This document shows, one piece after another, positions 55,186-64,000 of a stretch of 64,000 bases of DNA (its first letter is position 1; each line of letters starts with the position of its first letter). The stretch is from Takakia lepidozioides. Lineage: Eukaryota; Streptophyta; Takakiopsida; Takakiales; Takakiaceae. A program made the translations under genes and the position numbers. The stretch lies in NCBI GenBank assembly GCA_030704615.1, contig CM060734.1, positions 17,734,001 through 17,798,000 on the forward strand. The letters are read 5' to 3'. Below the pieces are notes generated by a model, which ran no database searches, was not told the DNA's origin, and was given only the letters and a program-made list of their open reading frames with translations.

Positions 55186-56547
55186 GGTTGGTGCATTTGT
55201 GAGTTGAGATCCATTAAACAATGGGAATTTTTGGAATTCCCTACACGTTGTGAGGAATTGGCAGGGTTTTGTGACCAATGCTAAAGTGTCACATGTTCAG
55301 CAGTCTTCCATTGTGTGCTGGCATAATTCTCCAGTAACCTACTTGAGCTCTAAACTTCTGAAAAAAACACCCGGATTGGCTTTTTTAAGGTATACAATAT
55401 GGCCACTTCAGAGAAAGTGTATACATGTGAGCATAAATGCTTGTCATTTTTCAGAGAGCGCCAGCAGTCTGAATTATGAAGATGCTGTAACTATAATATG
55501 TAAGAAACGATAGTGTAGAGAAATTCCCTGGCAGTGGGCTTCAGTTACAAGGAACAAATTGACTAGCATTTGACCTGCATGAGGCACTCCATCGCCAAGC
55601 AATGTTTGGGTTTCTTAGACATGCTCATTGTTCTCTGGGTGTTACATTGTGTCGCACTCTTGTGGTCGCAACAAACTTCTGCTTTCTCTTTCCTTCTTTC
55701 CCCTCTCGTTGACATAGAAAAATGAGAGAGGTTGTGGTATGGGAGAAGAGAGAGGGGATGCAATTGACATCATGATGAGTTGAAGGGGGGGAACAGAGGG
55801 AAGTGGTAAATTCGCAGAGAAGCACAGAGGTCCCCGTGAGACTTACTTTTGTAGTTGCAGCATGAAGTGAAAGCCAGGGTGGGTAGTATGGCTGTCGATG
55901 AGTTCAGGGCGAGTTATGCTAGTGAGACACCTTCCCTGAAATGCCTTTGTTGGTGTGTGTGCGCTATCTTTGTAGTTCAGCAAATATGGACCAAGAATTA
56001 TCACTTGGCTTCACTCGCTGAAAAGAACACGAGAGAAATCTCTTTCCTTATGCTTCCATCACCAGGAAGTTAGCTGCTGACTTCCTGGAGTTATTGAGAA
56101 ATAATGGTATCATCGATGAAGTGATTTCGATTCAATTTTGGCTGCTGTCATTATGGCGCGATCTCCTAAACTTATAGCGCGTGTTTTGTTTGTTCGCTTT
56201 CAATAATGGGCTTCACGGTGGTTATCTTCTTAGCTTCTTAACTTTTTGAAAAGGGCTCCATTCGAAGATCAATGTCAAGTCCATATCAGCCCCTATGCCA
56301 AGTTATATTGCTTCCCCTTGTGCTCAATACCTCTACATTCTTTTGTACTAGAACGAAAGATTGATCAAGATCAAATGAAGCTTACATTGCAAGATGCATA
56401 GCAATGAAACCAAAGAGGAAGGAAGAGGGAAAGAATTGAAATGTCCACTATCCCGAAAATAAATATATCTGTATGAAGACAATCACATATCAACCCAAGA
56501 TCTGAAAGATGAAGAGGTTGTCCGAGACAAATAAGTGAACGGATGTA
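55186..56547. other. No supported gene
   Basis: Only short open frames without recognisable motifs. A few words such as GTGGTCGCAACA (55670) recall the hAT hairpin unit. The last five bases before the retroelement are part of its target duplication. Confidence 0.5.
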
Positions 56548-56552
56548 GCTAG
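56548..56552. repeat. Target-site duplication GCTAG (left)
   Basis: GCTAG directly before TGTCGCGC; the same five bases follow the other end at 63782-63786. Five bases is the usual duplication length for Ty3/Gypsy integrases. Confidence 0.9.
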
Positions 56553-57258
56553 TGTCGCGCACCTCACTTCGGTAAACCCCCCCTCAAGTTATAGATACTC
56601 GCTTGATGCGCGCGCCTAACTCCCAACCTGGCCGCCGGGCCAACTTGGAGCTTCGGCTGCTCACCGGGGCATAACGGTCCCCCTTTGATCTCCCAAAGAA
56701 CCCTCCAACGATTTGGAACCAGCGGAACTCCCTTTGGTAGTTGACAGTCCGGAACAGCTCCCCACTCTTTGGTCGCTTTCCGGCTCGCTCGCTTACTCAC
56801 TAGTTTTTGGTCACCAACGGGCTTGCACCGTTCTCGGGGTTACTACTCCCTATATATACTTCTGTAGCTGTCCGCGGGGGTTTCACAAACAACCATGCCA
56901 TTTTATGGCGAACCACCACGAACACCCTCGACTCCCGGTGATGAGTCGCGGTGAGTCTTGGCCCACCCACCACGGCCCCTATGGACCGTGATGAGTCCCA
57001 AGACTCCCCACGACTCCCACCACAAGGTCTCCGCCCCAGGGTGAGTCCTATGCCACCCCCACTAAGTCCCGCTAAGCTACCACCCCCACCGCAACCCGGT
57101 GTGCGGGGCTCCACCTAGTGAGCGCCTCCGCCTCCTTCAGTGCCTTAGGCACTCAAGGGTGCTTCAGCCCCCCATACCTATCGCTGCCACTGCCCCCACC
57201 ATAGGGGCAGCCCCTCTTTTGTCCCGACCCCCTTCCCTCAAGGCAAAGGGCCGCGACA
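56553..57258 (-). repeat. 3' LTR of chromodomain Gypsy element
   Basis: 706 bp, aligned along its length with the LTRs at 318-1041 and 63058-63781. Compared with the 5' LTR it lacks an 18-bp piece near 57085. The plus-strand ends are TGTCGCGC and CGCGACA. Confidence 0.92.
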
Positions 57259-57989
57259 CACACCCCTACCAACAGGGAGTCGATGTCTTCATCGGCTTGT
57301 CCATTTTGTGGAAACGAACATCCAAGTTGTGGCGTCCCACATCAAGGAGTTTGTTTCCGTACCATGGCGTCCCATGGCAAAGAACCAAACCCCACACTTG
57401 ACTCTACTCTCCACTAGCTAGTTCGGCCGGCTTCCTCCAAGTCCCGGCCAAGGGTGGAGCCTCTCAAGCTCCTCCCAGTGCACTCTTCTTGGCCTACTTC
57501 AAGGCCAAGGAACGATCCTCCCCGAGGATCGAATCGCCTTACTGCAACAACATTGCTTGCGACCGCTCATGATGCCACTTTTGGCATCACCTTGAGCAAG
57601 GGTTCACCTCGAACCCTCTTTGACTAGGAAGATAACCTTGAACCAACCGCGCGCCCCAATCACTACAATTGGGTCCGCCTTGGAATGCTGGCCTGAGGTA
57701 TGGGAACACGCCGAAGCCGCACTACGACTTCGTCCCGAGGCTACACGATTATAGTACGTGAACGGAAGCACGTAGCTTCCGTGTTAGCCCGCACTACAAA
57801 GCAACCCCCTCGGTAGCGCAGTTATAGTATGTGCACGCGTCAGGTGCGCACTAGCACGTGAACTCCTAAAGAAGGCGCAAGTTTCCTTGCCCCTTGGATG
57901 GGAGTCACCTGATTTTGGCACTGCGCAAACACACGATTAACCCAATTTACCTCTCCCACTTTTGTAAGATAGCATACATTCTACACACT

Positions 57990-58550
57990 AGCCAACCACA
58001 CCATGCATCACCATTCCAAACAAAATAGGAAGCACAACATTTGAAACCCATTTCCTTTATAACAAATTTTTGTACAATACAAGTTTTTGCAATCGGATTC
58101 CTAAGCTAGCTAAACCGGGCTAAGCATGCATTTCCTCCCCCACGCTCCAAGGTTGATGTCCTCATCAACGCTTCTTCCGCTTTTGAGGTCACCCTTCGAA
58201 AACTGCAACCGCCTCGGATGCGTTTCCCATTTCTGAGGCACGCACCCAAGATGCGTGCGTTCTACACACTAGCCAACCATACCATGCATCACCATTCCAA
58301 ACAAAATAGGAGGCGCAACATTTGGAAACCATTTCATTTATAACAAAATTTGAACAACACAAGTTTTTGCAATCGGATTCCTGAGCTAGCTAAGCCGGAC
58401 TAAGCATGCATTTCCTCCCCCACGATCCAAGGTTGATGTCCCCATCAACGCTTCTTCCGCTTTTGAGGTCGCCCTTCGAAAGCTGCAACCGCCTCGGATG
58501 CATTTCCCATTTTTGAGGCACGCACCCAAGATGCCTCCACATGATGATAG
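57990..58550 (-). repeat. ~285-bp direct duplication at the end of pol
   Basis: The block TTCTACACACTAGCCAACCA to CACCCAAGATGC occurs twice in tandem (about 57975-58260 and 58260-58545). The second copy contains the last 35-40 codons of the chromodomain ORF; the first copy repeats them after the stop codon as untranslated DNA. The region 57259-57970 has no gene. Confidence 0.85.
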
Positions 58551-59212
58551 CCCTTCCATTTCACGAGATACTCTGTTTCTCGATTCTTGAACCTCCTCGA
58601 CTTAAGCACTTCCTCCACCTCGTACTCAGGTTCATTTTCATGATCCAACAGCACAGGTGGCGGACGCAACACTTGATGCCGATTCAGACGCGCTTCATCT
58701 TTGAAGTACGGCTTCAAAAGGGAGACGTGGAATACCGGATGCACCTTGCTGTTTGTCGGCAGCTCCAATTCATACACATCCTCATTCATAACCTTCCGGA
58801 TGCGAAAGGGGCCTGCATACGGAGGTACGAACTTTGGACTCATTTCCGGAGGTAGTAAAAAATTCTTGATGTTCCAGACCTCCGTGCTTGCCTCAAACTT
58901 CACTTCCCTCCGCTTCCGATTCGCCTGCCTTTCATACCGTTTCCTAGCTTTGGCAATGTTGTACTTTGCGAGCTTCAATAATCGCTCGCGTTCTCCCAGT
59001 ACCGCCGCTACTGCCGGTTCCTCAACGTCCTGGGCGGCCCAACTTGTCGGCACCAGAGGTGCTTTTCCATAGACCAATACGAAAGGGGAAACTCCCGTTG
59101 CGGAGTGTTCTGTGTTATTATAATAGAACTCTGCTGCGTCTAAGTGTTCCACCCAGTCTGTTTGGTCTGCTGACACGTAATTCCGCAAGATCTGCTTCAC
59201 TACGGAATTCAC
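58445..59212 (-). pseudogene. Integrase C-terminal part with chromodomain
   Basis: An open frame of 255 codons in phase with the integrase core upstream, from which it is separated by a single TGA (59240-59242, reading AF*PTTDGQTERVN). It gives YYNNTEHSATGVSPFVLVYG, the post-core helix of Gypsy integrases, then KFVPPYAGPFRIRKVMNEDV and HPVFHVSLLKPYF. The last 65 residues are a chromodomain: EYEVEEVLKSRRFKN, EYLVKWKGYHHVEASWVRAS. The aromatic and WKGY positions are kept. Chromodomains bind methylated histone tails and direct integration to heterochromatin. Confidence 0.92.
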
Positions 59213-59239
59213 TCTTTCCGTTTGGCCGTCGGTCGTAGG

Positions 59240-60321
59240 TCAGAAGGCGGTGCTCATCTTCAGCCTCGTCCCCATCTTCTTCCAAAGTGCCCTCCAAAAT
59301 TTACTCGTAAACTTTGGATCGCGGTCCGAGACAATATCCTTCGGGACTCCATGATGCTTTAAGACGTGGGCGAAGTAAAGTCGCCCTGTTTCTTGCGCCA
59401 TTGCCGTCTCCTTGGTGGGGATGAAATGGCCCATTTTACTGAACCTATCCACCACCACCATGATTGCATCGAATCCTTTTGACAGTGACATAGCAGTCAT
59501 GAAATCCATCGAGACGCTTTCCCAAGTCCCCTCTGGAATCGGCAAGGGTTGTAACAGCCCCGCTTGCTTTTTGTACTCGCTCCGGTTTTGTTGGCATGTG
59601 GTGCATGTCTTGACATACTCATTTGCCTCCTCCCTCAGTTGGGCCAGAAATACTCTTTCTTCAAGAGTGCCGTAGTGCGCTTGGCTCCGCCGTGGCCCGC
59701 AAGCGGGCTATCATGGCATTCTCTCAAGAGGCTATCTCTGATCCCTCCCTTCGGCACGTAGAGACGCGTTTGCTTATACCGGAGCAGTCCATTTTGCAAG
59801 TGGAACTGCGATTTAACCCCCATCCTCAAGTCCTACATCACGGACTTCGCCAACTCATCCTTTCGGCAAGCCTTCCGGATCTTCCTTTGGAGTGCCGTCT
59901 CGCCCCTGTACACCAACATGAGCTGTTGCTTTCTACTTAAAGCATCGGCCACCACGTTGTCCCGTCCCGGTTTGTATTGGATATCCACGTCGAACACCGC
60001 CAAAGTATCTTGCCACCTAAGTTGTTTTGGGGACAACTTGGGCTACGTGGCAAAATACTTCACCGTGACATTGTCCGTGAACACCTTCACTGGGTTGGAA
60101 CCAACATAGTGGCGCCAAAGCTCAAGACAGTGCACCACCGCTTTCATCTCTTTCTCGTGCGTCGGCCACCGTCGCTCCACTTCATTTAGTTTCTTACTTT
60201 CGTAAGTCACTGGACGTCCATCTTGCATCAGTACACCCCCAATCTCAAAGTCCGACGTATCTGTATGAATCTCGAACGGACAATCGAACTCCGGGATTTT
60301 CAAGACTGGAGCTTCCACCAT
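59240..60321 (-). pseudogene. RNase H, integrase zinc finger and core
   Basis: 60321-60043: RNase H with FEIHTDTSDFEIGGVLMQDG and HEKEMKAVVHCLELWRHYV, ending at a stop (KYFAT*). 60036-59833: LSPKQLRWQDTLAVFDVDI and GRDNVVADALSRK. 59829-59635: LPKG-like YVPKGGIRDSLLRECHD then HGGAKRTTALLKKEYFWP, the HHCC region. 59545-59240: VSMDFMTAMSLSKGFDAIMV and VSDRDPKFTSKFWRALW, two of the three catalytic acids. Three or more stops or shifts separate the blocks. Confidence 0.88.
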
Positions 60322-60459
60322 CTATTGCTTCAATTCAGCAAAAGCTTGGCCACAAAAGGTGTTCCATGCCCAGACTTTGGATTTACACAGAAGGTCTGAC
60401 AGCGGCCCCCGCGATCTTGGCGAAATTTCTCACATACTTCCGGTAATAGGAGGCGAGTC

Positions 60460-61983
60460 CTAGGAAGGATCGCACTCCGGGACCGAAGTCGGAGGCTCCC
60501 AGTCCAAGATTGCCCTCACCTTCCTGTCATCCATTCTGATCCCATCCTGTGTAATCACATGCCCTAGGAACTCCACTTTTGTGACCCCAAATTTGCACTT
60601 TGAAGCTTTGGCATACAGCTTCCCTTCCCGCAATTTCTGGAACACCCTTTTGAGGTGCTCCAGGTGCCCCTCCTTTGTTTTCGAATACACCAAGATGTCG
60701 TCGATGTACACGATCACAAAGTCATCCAACCACTCCTGGAAAAGGCTGTTCATCAGCGTGCTAAAGGTCGCGGGAGCGTTGGTGAGTCCAAAAGGCATCA
60801 CCAAGAACTCATATGAACCATACCTTGTCCTGCACACGGTCTTCTCCTCATCTCCTTCCGCCACTTTAATTTGATGATAGCCGGAGCGCAGATCGATCCG
60901 GCTGAAATACTTCGCTCCTGCCAACCGATCGAAAAGGTCGTTGATCCTTGGCAAAGGGTACCGGTTTTTTATAGTCACCTTATTCAAAGCCCTGTAATCG
61001 ACACACATCCGCAGCGTCCCATCCTTCTTGTCTGCGAATAGCACCGGGGCTCCGTAAGGTGACTTACTCGGCCGGATGTACCCCTTTGACATTAGATCTT
61101 TGAGCTGAGTCTTCAACTCAACCAAATCTCTGTGGCTCAACCGGTAGGGCGCCTTGGCAAGCGGTTCTGATCCCGGTATCACCTCAATCTTGTGGTCAAC
61201 TCCTCTTTGCGGTGGCAAGCTGCTTGGTAAATCCTCCAGCATCACATACTGGTATTTCTCCAAGATCCCCTTGATCCAATCTGGGCTCGGCTCCCCATCG
61301 CCTTCTCCCTTCACTTCTCTAATGTAGAGCAAAAAGTGGGGCTCGTGTGCCTCCTCCACGGCCCACTCCCTTGCTGACAAAAGGTTTATTCGCCCTCCCA
61401 CGGGTTTGGGCGTTTCTGACACTCGTAAGACCTCGCCACCATTCCCACATGGCAGCGTGACTACTCTCTTGCGGCCATCTATGACCGCTCCGGATTTGCT
61501 CAAAAAGTTCATCCCCAAAATGAGATCCACTCCATCGATCTCGCAGATGGTGAAGTTCTCACGTCCCTCCCAACTCCCCAGTTAAAGAGGAACATCAAAT
61601 GCCAACCTTGTCGCCAATTGCGGTTCTCCTTTGGCAGAACGCACCTCAATAGAGGTCCCTACGTCACTTGTCGGGAGTCCCAGCTTTTGTGCTGTTGCCG
61701 GTGTCATAAAGAAGTGCGACGCTCCTGTGTCCACCAACAACGACACGTTAGTTCCGGATATTATCCCATCCACGAATAGTAACTGACTCCCTTTATGTAA
61801 GGCGCCAATTTCCTGATACAACTTACAAGAAAATTTGCCTACCTTGCAAGTCCTGGCGACCACCGCTTCCACCAAGCGACTGATGGTATCTTCGACAGCT
61901 CTGTGGTCGCCCGAGTCATGTTCAATTGCCGGGGCTTCGTGCACTTCTTGGCCATGTGCCCGGGCTCCCCGCAATTGAAACAC
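60460..61983 (-). pseudogene. Protease and reverse transcriptase
   Basis: 61983-61582: aspartic protease with LLVDTGASHFFMTPATAQKL; a TAA at 61582-61584 follows AFDVPL, and the same frame continues as [19 protein letters not shown]. 61530-60460: reverse transcriptase with [83 protein letters not shown] (YIDD active site) and [14 protein letters not shown]. The frame shifts at about 60480 before [20 protein letters not shown]. Apart from the one stop and the shift the motifs are all kept. Confidence 0.93.
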
Positions 61984-63002
61984 ACTCCATCAAAGGTCGC
62001 CTTCTGTCCGCCATAGGCCGCTCCACCCGCTTTTCTTTTCGAAGCACCGGGTGCCGCCTTGACTTGTGAAGGCCCTCCCTTCAATTTCCACGTGCCATTG
62101 TCGCCGCGTGGCCTATCCCACTTCTTTTTCGGTCGGAAGGAGTCACCTTCCCGCCGGGTCTTCTTGTGGTTCAGCTCCGTACGGCCTTGTCTTTCACCCT
62201 TAGGGACATCCGAGAAACATTCGGCCCTCTCAATTGCCTCGTTCAAAGTCTTAGGTGGCTTCTCCTCCAACTTCCGCGTGGCCCATGGGGCCAGTCCCGC
62301 CACAAAGTTGAAGACCATTTCTGGTTCTGCCATGTCCGCGACTTCGAGCAATAGCACATTGAAAGCCTGGACATATCCCCGAATGTCATCTGTTTGCTTC
62401 AAATTCCTCACCTTGTCCCGGGCGAGCCAGGATGCGTTGAGGGGCACAAACTGCCTCTTCATCAATTCCTTGAACCCACTCCAGTTCAAGGTTTCCGGGC
62501 TTGGACCTCGGTCGTGAAGGCGTTTCTGCCACCATTGTTGAGCATAGCCCCTCAAATAGGTGGGAGCCACTTCCACCCGATCCTCGTCACTCAACTTGGC
62601 CGCCCGGAAGTACTGCTCCAGCTCCAAGAGCCAGGTGTTGAGTGCCTTCCGATTTCGGACGCCCTCGAAGGTGTCGGGTTCCTTAGGCTTCACCTTAAAC
62701 TTTGCCTTAGTGGAAGTGGCATTAGCCGCCTTCAACATGTCTTTCAACGTCCCGCCAAATTGCGCCAACAACCCTTCCCAAAAGGCTGTCGGCATGGGAG
62801 GCATCTGTTGGTTGGTCGGAGCTCCGAGGGATTCCTCAGGCTCCGACTCCTCAGATTCATCCCGCTCTTGAGCGGCCTCGTTTTTGGAAACATGCATCGC
62901 TTCCTCAAACGGCCGTCTCGGTGACACGTCGCCCCCATCAGGCTCACCAGGATCATCATCTTTTGGGCCGTTCCGCTTTCGCTTCGGCTTGCCCGACCCC
63001 AT
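61839..63002 (-). CDS. Gag of chromodomain Gypsy element
   Basis: An intact frame of 387 codons. I choose the ATG at 63002 (MGSGKPKRKRNGPKDDDPGE) because the truncated copy at 1097 shares it and it follows the primer-binding site by about 42 bases. After an acidic N-terminus comes the capsid (WLLELEQYFRAAKLSDEDRV, YAQQWWQKRL, WSGFKELMKRQFVPLNAS, FVAGLAPWATRKLEEKPP), then a basic linker and one zinc knuckle, CFNCGEPGHMAKKC. The end overlaps the protease frame (61983) by about 145 bases, so pol is probably made by frameshifting. Gag forms the particle and binds element RNA. Confidence 0.93.
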   Translation of the reverse strand: MGSGKPKRKRNGPKDDDPGEPDGGDVSPRRPFEEAMHVSKNEAAQERDESEESEPEESLGAPTNQQMPPMPTAFWEGLLAQFGGTLKDMLKAANATSTKAKFKVKPKEPDTFEGVRNRKALNTWLLELEQYFRAAKLSDEDRVEVAPTYLRGYAQQWWQKRLHDRGPSPETLNWSGFKELMKRQFVPLNASWLARDKVRNLKQTDDIRGYVQAFNVLLLEVADMAEPEMVFNFVAGLAPWATRKLEEKPPKTLNEAIERAECFSDVPKGERQGRTELNHKKTRREGDSFRPKKKWDRPRGDNGTWKLKGGPSQVKAAPGASKRKAGGAAYGGQKATFDGVCFNCGEPGHMAKKCTKPRQLNMTRATTELSKIPSVAWWKRWSPGLAR

Positions 63003-63043
63003 GATGAGGCCAATCCCAAGGACGATCATGTACTAAACTCTAA

Positions 63044-63055
63044 GCTCTGATACAA
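63044..63055 (-). promoter_or_regulatory. Primer-binding site (initiator tRNA-Met)
   Basis: The minus strand reads TTGTATCAGAGC, one mismatch from TGGTATCAGAGC, two bases inside the 5' LTR. Confidence 0.85.
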
Positions 63056-63057
63056 AG

Positions 63058-63781
63058 TGTTGCGCACCTCACTTCGCTAAACCCCCCCTCAAGTTATATA
63101 TACTCGCTTGATGCGCGCGCCTAACTCCCAACCTGGCCGCCGGGCCAACTTGGAGCTTCGGCTGCTCACCGGGGCATAACGGTCCCCCTTTGATCTCCCA
63201 AAGAACCCTCCAATGATTTGGAACCAGCGGAATTTCCTTTTGTAGTTGGCAGTCCGAAACAGCTCCCCACTCTTTGGTCGCTTTCCGGCTCGCTCGCTTA
63301 CTCACTAGTTTTTGGTCACCAACGGGCTTGCACCGTTCTCGGGGTTACTACTCCCTATATATACTTCTGTAGCTGTCCGTGGGGGTTTCACAAACAACCA
63401 TGCCATTTTACGGCGAACCACCACGAACATCCTCGACTCCCGGTGATGAGTCGCGGTGAGTCTTGGCCCACCCACCACGGCCCCTATGGACCGTGATGAG
63501 TCCAAGGACTCCCCACGATTCCCACCACGAGGTCTCCGCCCCAGGGTGAGTCCTATGCCACCCCCACTAAGTCCCGCTAAGCTACCATCACCCCTTGTGG
63601 AGCCACCCCCACCGCAACCCGGTGTGCGGGGCTCCACCTAGTGAGCGCCTCCGCCTCCTTGAGTGCCTTGGGCACTCAAGGGTGCTTCAGCCCCCCATAC
63701 CTATCGCTGCCACTGCCCCCACCATAGGGGCAGCCCCTCTTGTGTCCCGACCCCCTTCCCTCAAGGCAAAGGCCCGCGACA
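63058..63781 (-). repeat. 5' LTR of chromodomain Gypsy element
   Basis: 724 bp, the same length as the LTR at 318-1041. On the minus strand it begins TGTCGCGGGCC and ends GCGCAACA. A TATATATA box lies in the region corresponding to 736-743 of the first LTR (about 63356-63363). Confidence 0.92.
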
Positions 63782-64000
63782 GCTAGTGTACCTTGCTTTC
63801 CAAATTCTTTGATAAAGGCGGGAGGAATGTATAGTCCTGTATTACAGGGTTGCAAACAACCATGCTAGATTATGGAGGAAAACAAAAATCCCAACACTAG
63901 AAGGAAAACGTGGAATAACCACTGGCCCCCTTAACCACTCTTGTCTTTTATCACTCTATAGATCACTCCAAGTAATGGTAACCACTGGCCAGTGGTTAAT
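63782..64000. other. Right flank with target duplication and 20-bp palindrome
   Basis: GCTAG at 63782-63786 is the right target duplication. The rest is non-coding; it contains TAACCACTGGCC twice, the second time as the start of a perfect 20-bp palindrome (63979-63998) at the window edge. Confidence 0.8.

Larger units (their letters stand above)
56553..63781 (-). mobile_element. Complete chromodomain Ty3/Gypsy retrotransposon
   Basis: A 7229-bp element with two LTRs (56553-57258 and 63058-63781), flanked by the 5-bp duplication GCTAG (56548-56552 and 63782-63786). On the minus strand it has an initiator-Met primer-binding site, gag, protease, RT, RNase H, integrase and a C-terminal chromodomain, the standard chromovirus order. 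The LTRs are similar but differ by several substitutions and an 18-bp indel, so the insertion is not recent. Stops and frameshifts in pol make it inactive. Confidence 0.95.

Overview
The window is nuclear DNA of a green-lineage eukaryote (introns, chromatin-reader domains on retroelements, plant-type MED4 and ribosomal L17 exons, retrotransposons primed by initiator tRNA-Met). It holds almost nothing but mobile DNA. A Ty3/Gypsy element carrying a cytosine-5 DNA methyltransferase points to a charophyte alga (Chara- or Klebsormidium-like), because such elements have been reported from charophytes and dinoflagellates. The species is an inference; I saw no single-copy host gene that fixes it.

Layout. 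1-1503: the junction of two chromodomain Gypsy elements sharing one LTR; the gag is cut by a RING-finger element gene (1504-3490). 3490-6129: diverged tandem repeats and sequence with no supported gene. 6130-11676: a decayed Gypsy element with order gag, DNA methyltransferase, RT/RNase H, integrase on the minus strand, while its own 3' tail (integrase C-terminus plus PHD finger) lies on the plus strand, so the body is inverted. 11923-16083: a second copy of the RING-finger gene, split by an inversion between inverted LTR-like repeats, with exons of MED4 and RPL17 caught inside. 16653-21360 (minus) and 33418-38962 (plus): two multi-exon paralogues with a ParB-like motif followed by a permuted DNA-methyltransferase-like domain; the last exon of a third copy is at 32395-32727. 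22949-23631: a HECT ubiquitin-ligase domain. 24970-28553 and 49313-51957 (both minus): two decayed MULE-type transposases with SWIM zinc fingers. 44191-47226: a nearly intact hAT transposase. 52099-54700: an unrecognised multi-exon gene remnant. 56553-63781: a complete 7.2-kb chromodomain Gypsy element with two LTRs and a 5-bp target duplication.

The most striking non-coding feature is a set of at least seven families of short (20-30 bp) near-perfect palindromes arranged in loose arrays. Each array sits beside, between or inside the transposon genes: on both sides of the hAT gene in opposite orientation, at both ends of the first MULE, and in the same intron of both ParB/methyltransferase paralogues, where the two copies carry unrelated palindrome families.

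Most coding regions are broken by single-base indels or isolated stops, so few products here can be functional as read. Some single-base breaks (notably at a run of 15 G) may be sequence error. Exon boundaries were read by eye from GT/AG sites and from matching paralogues.
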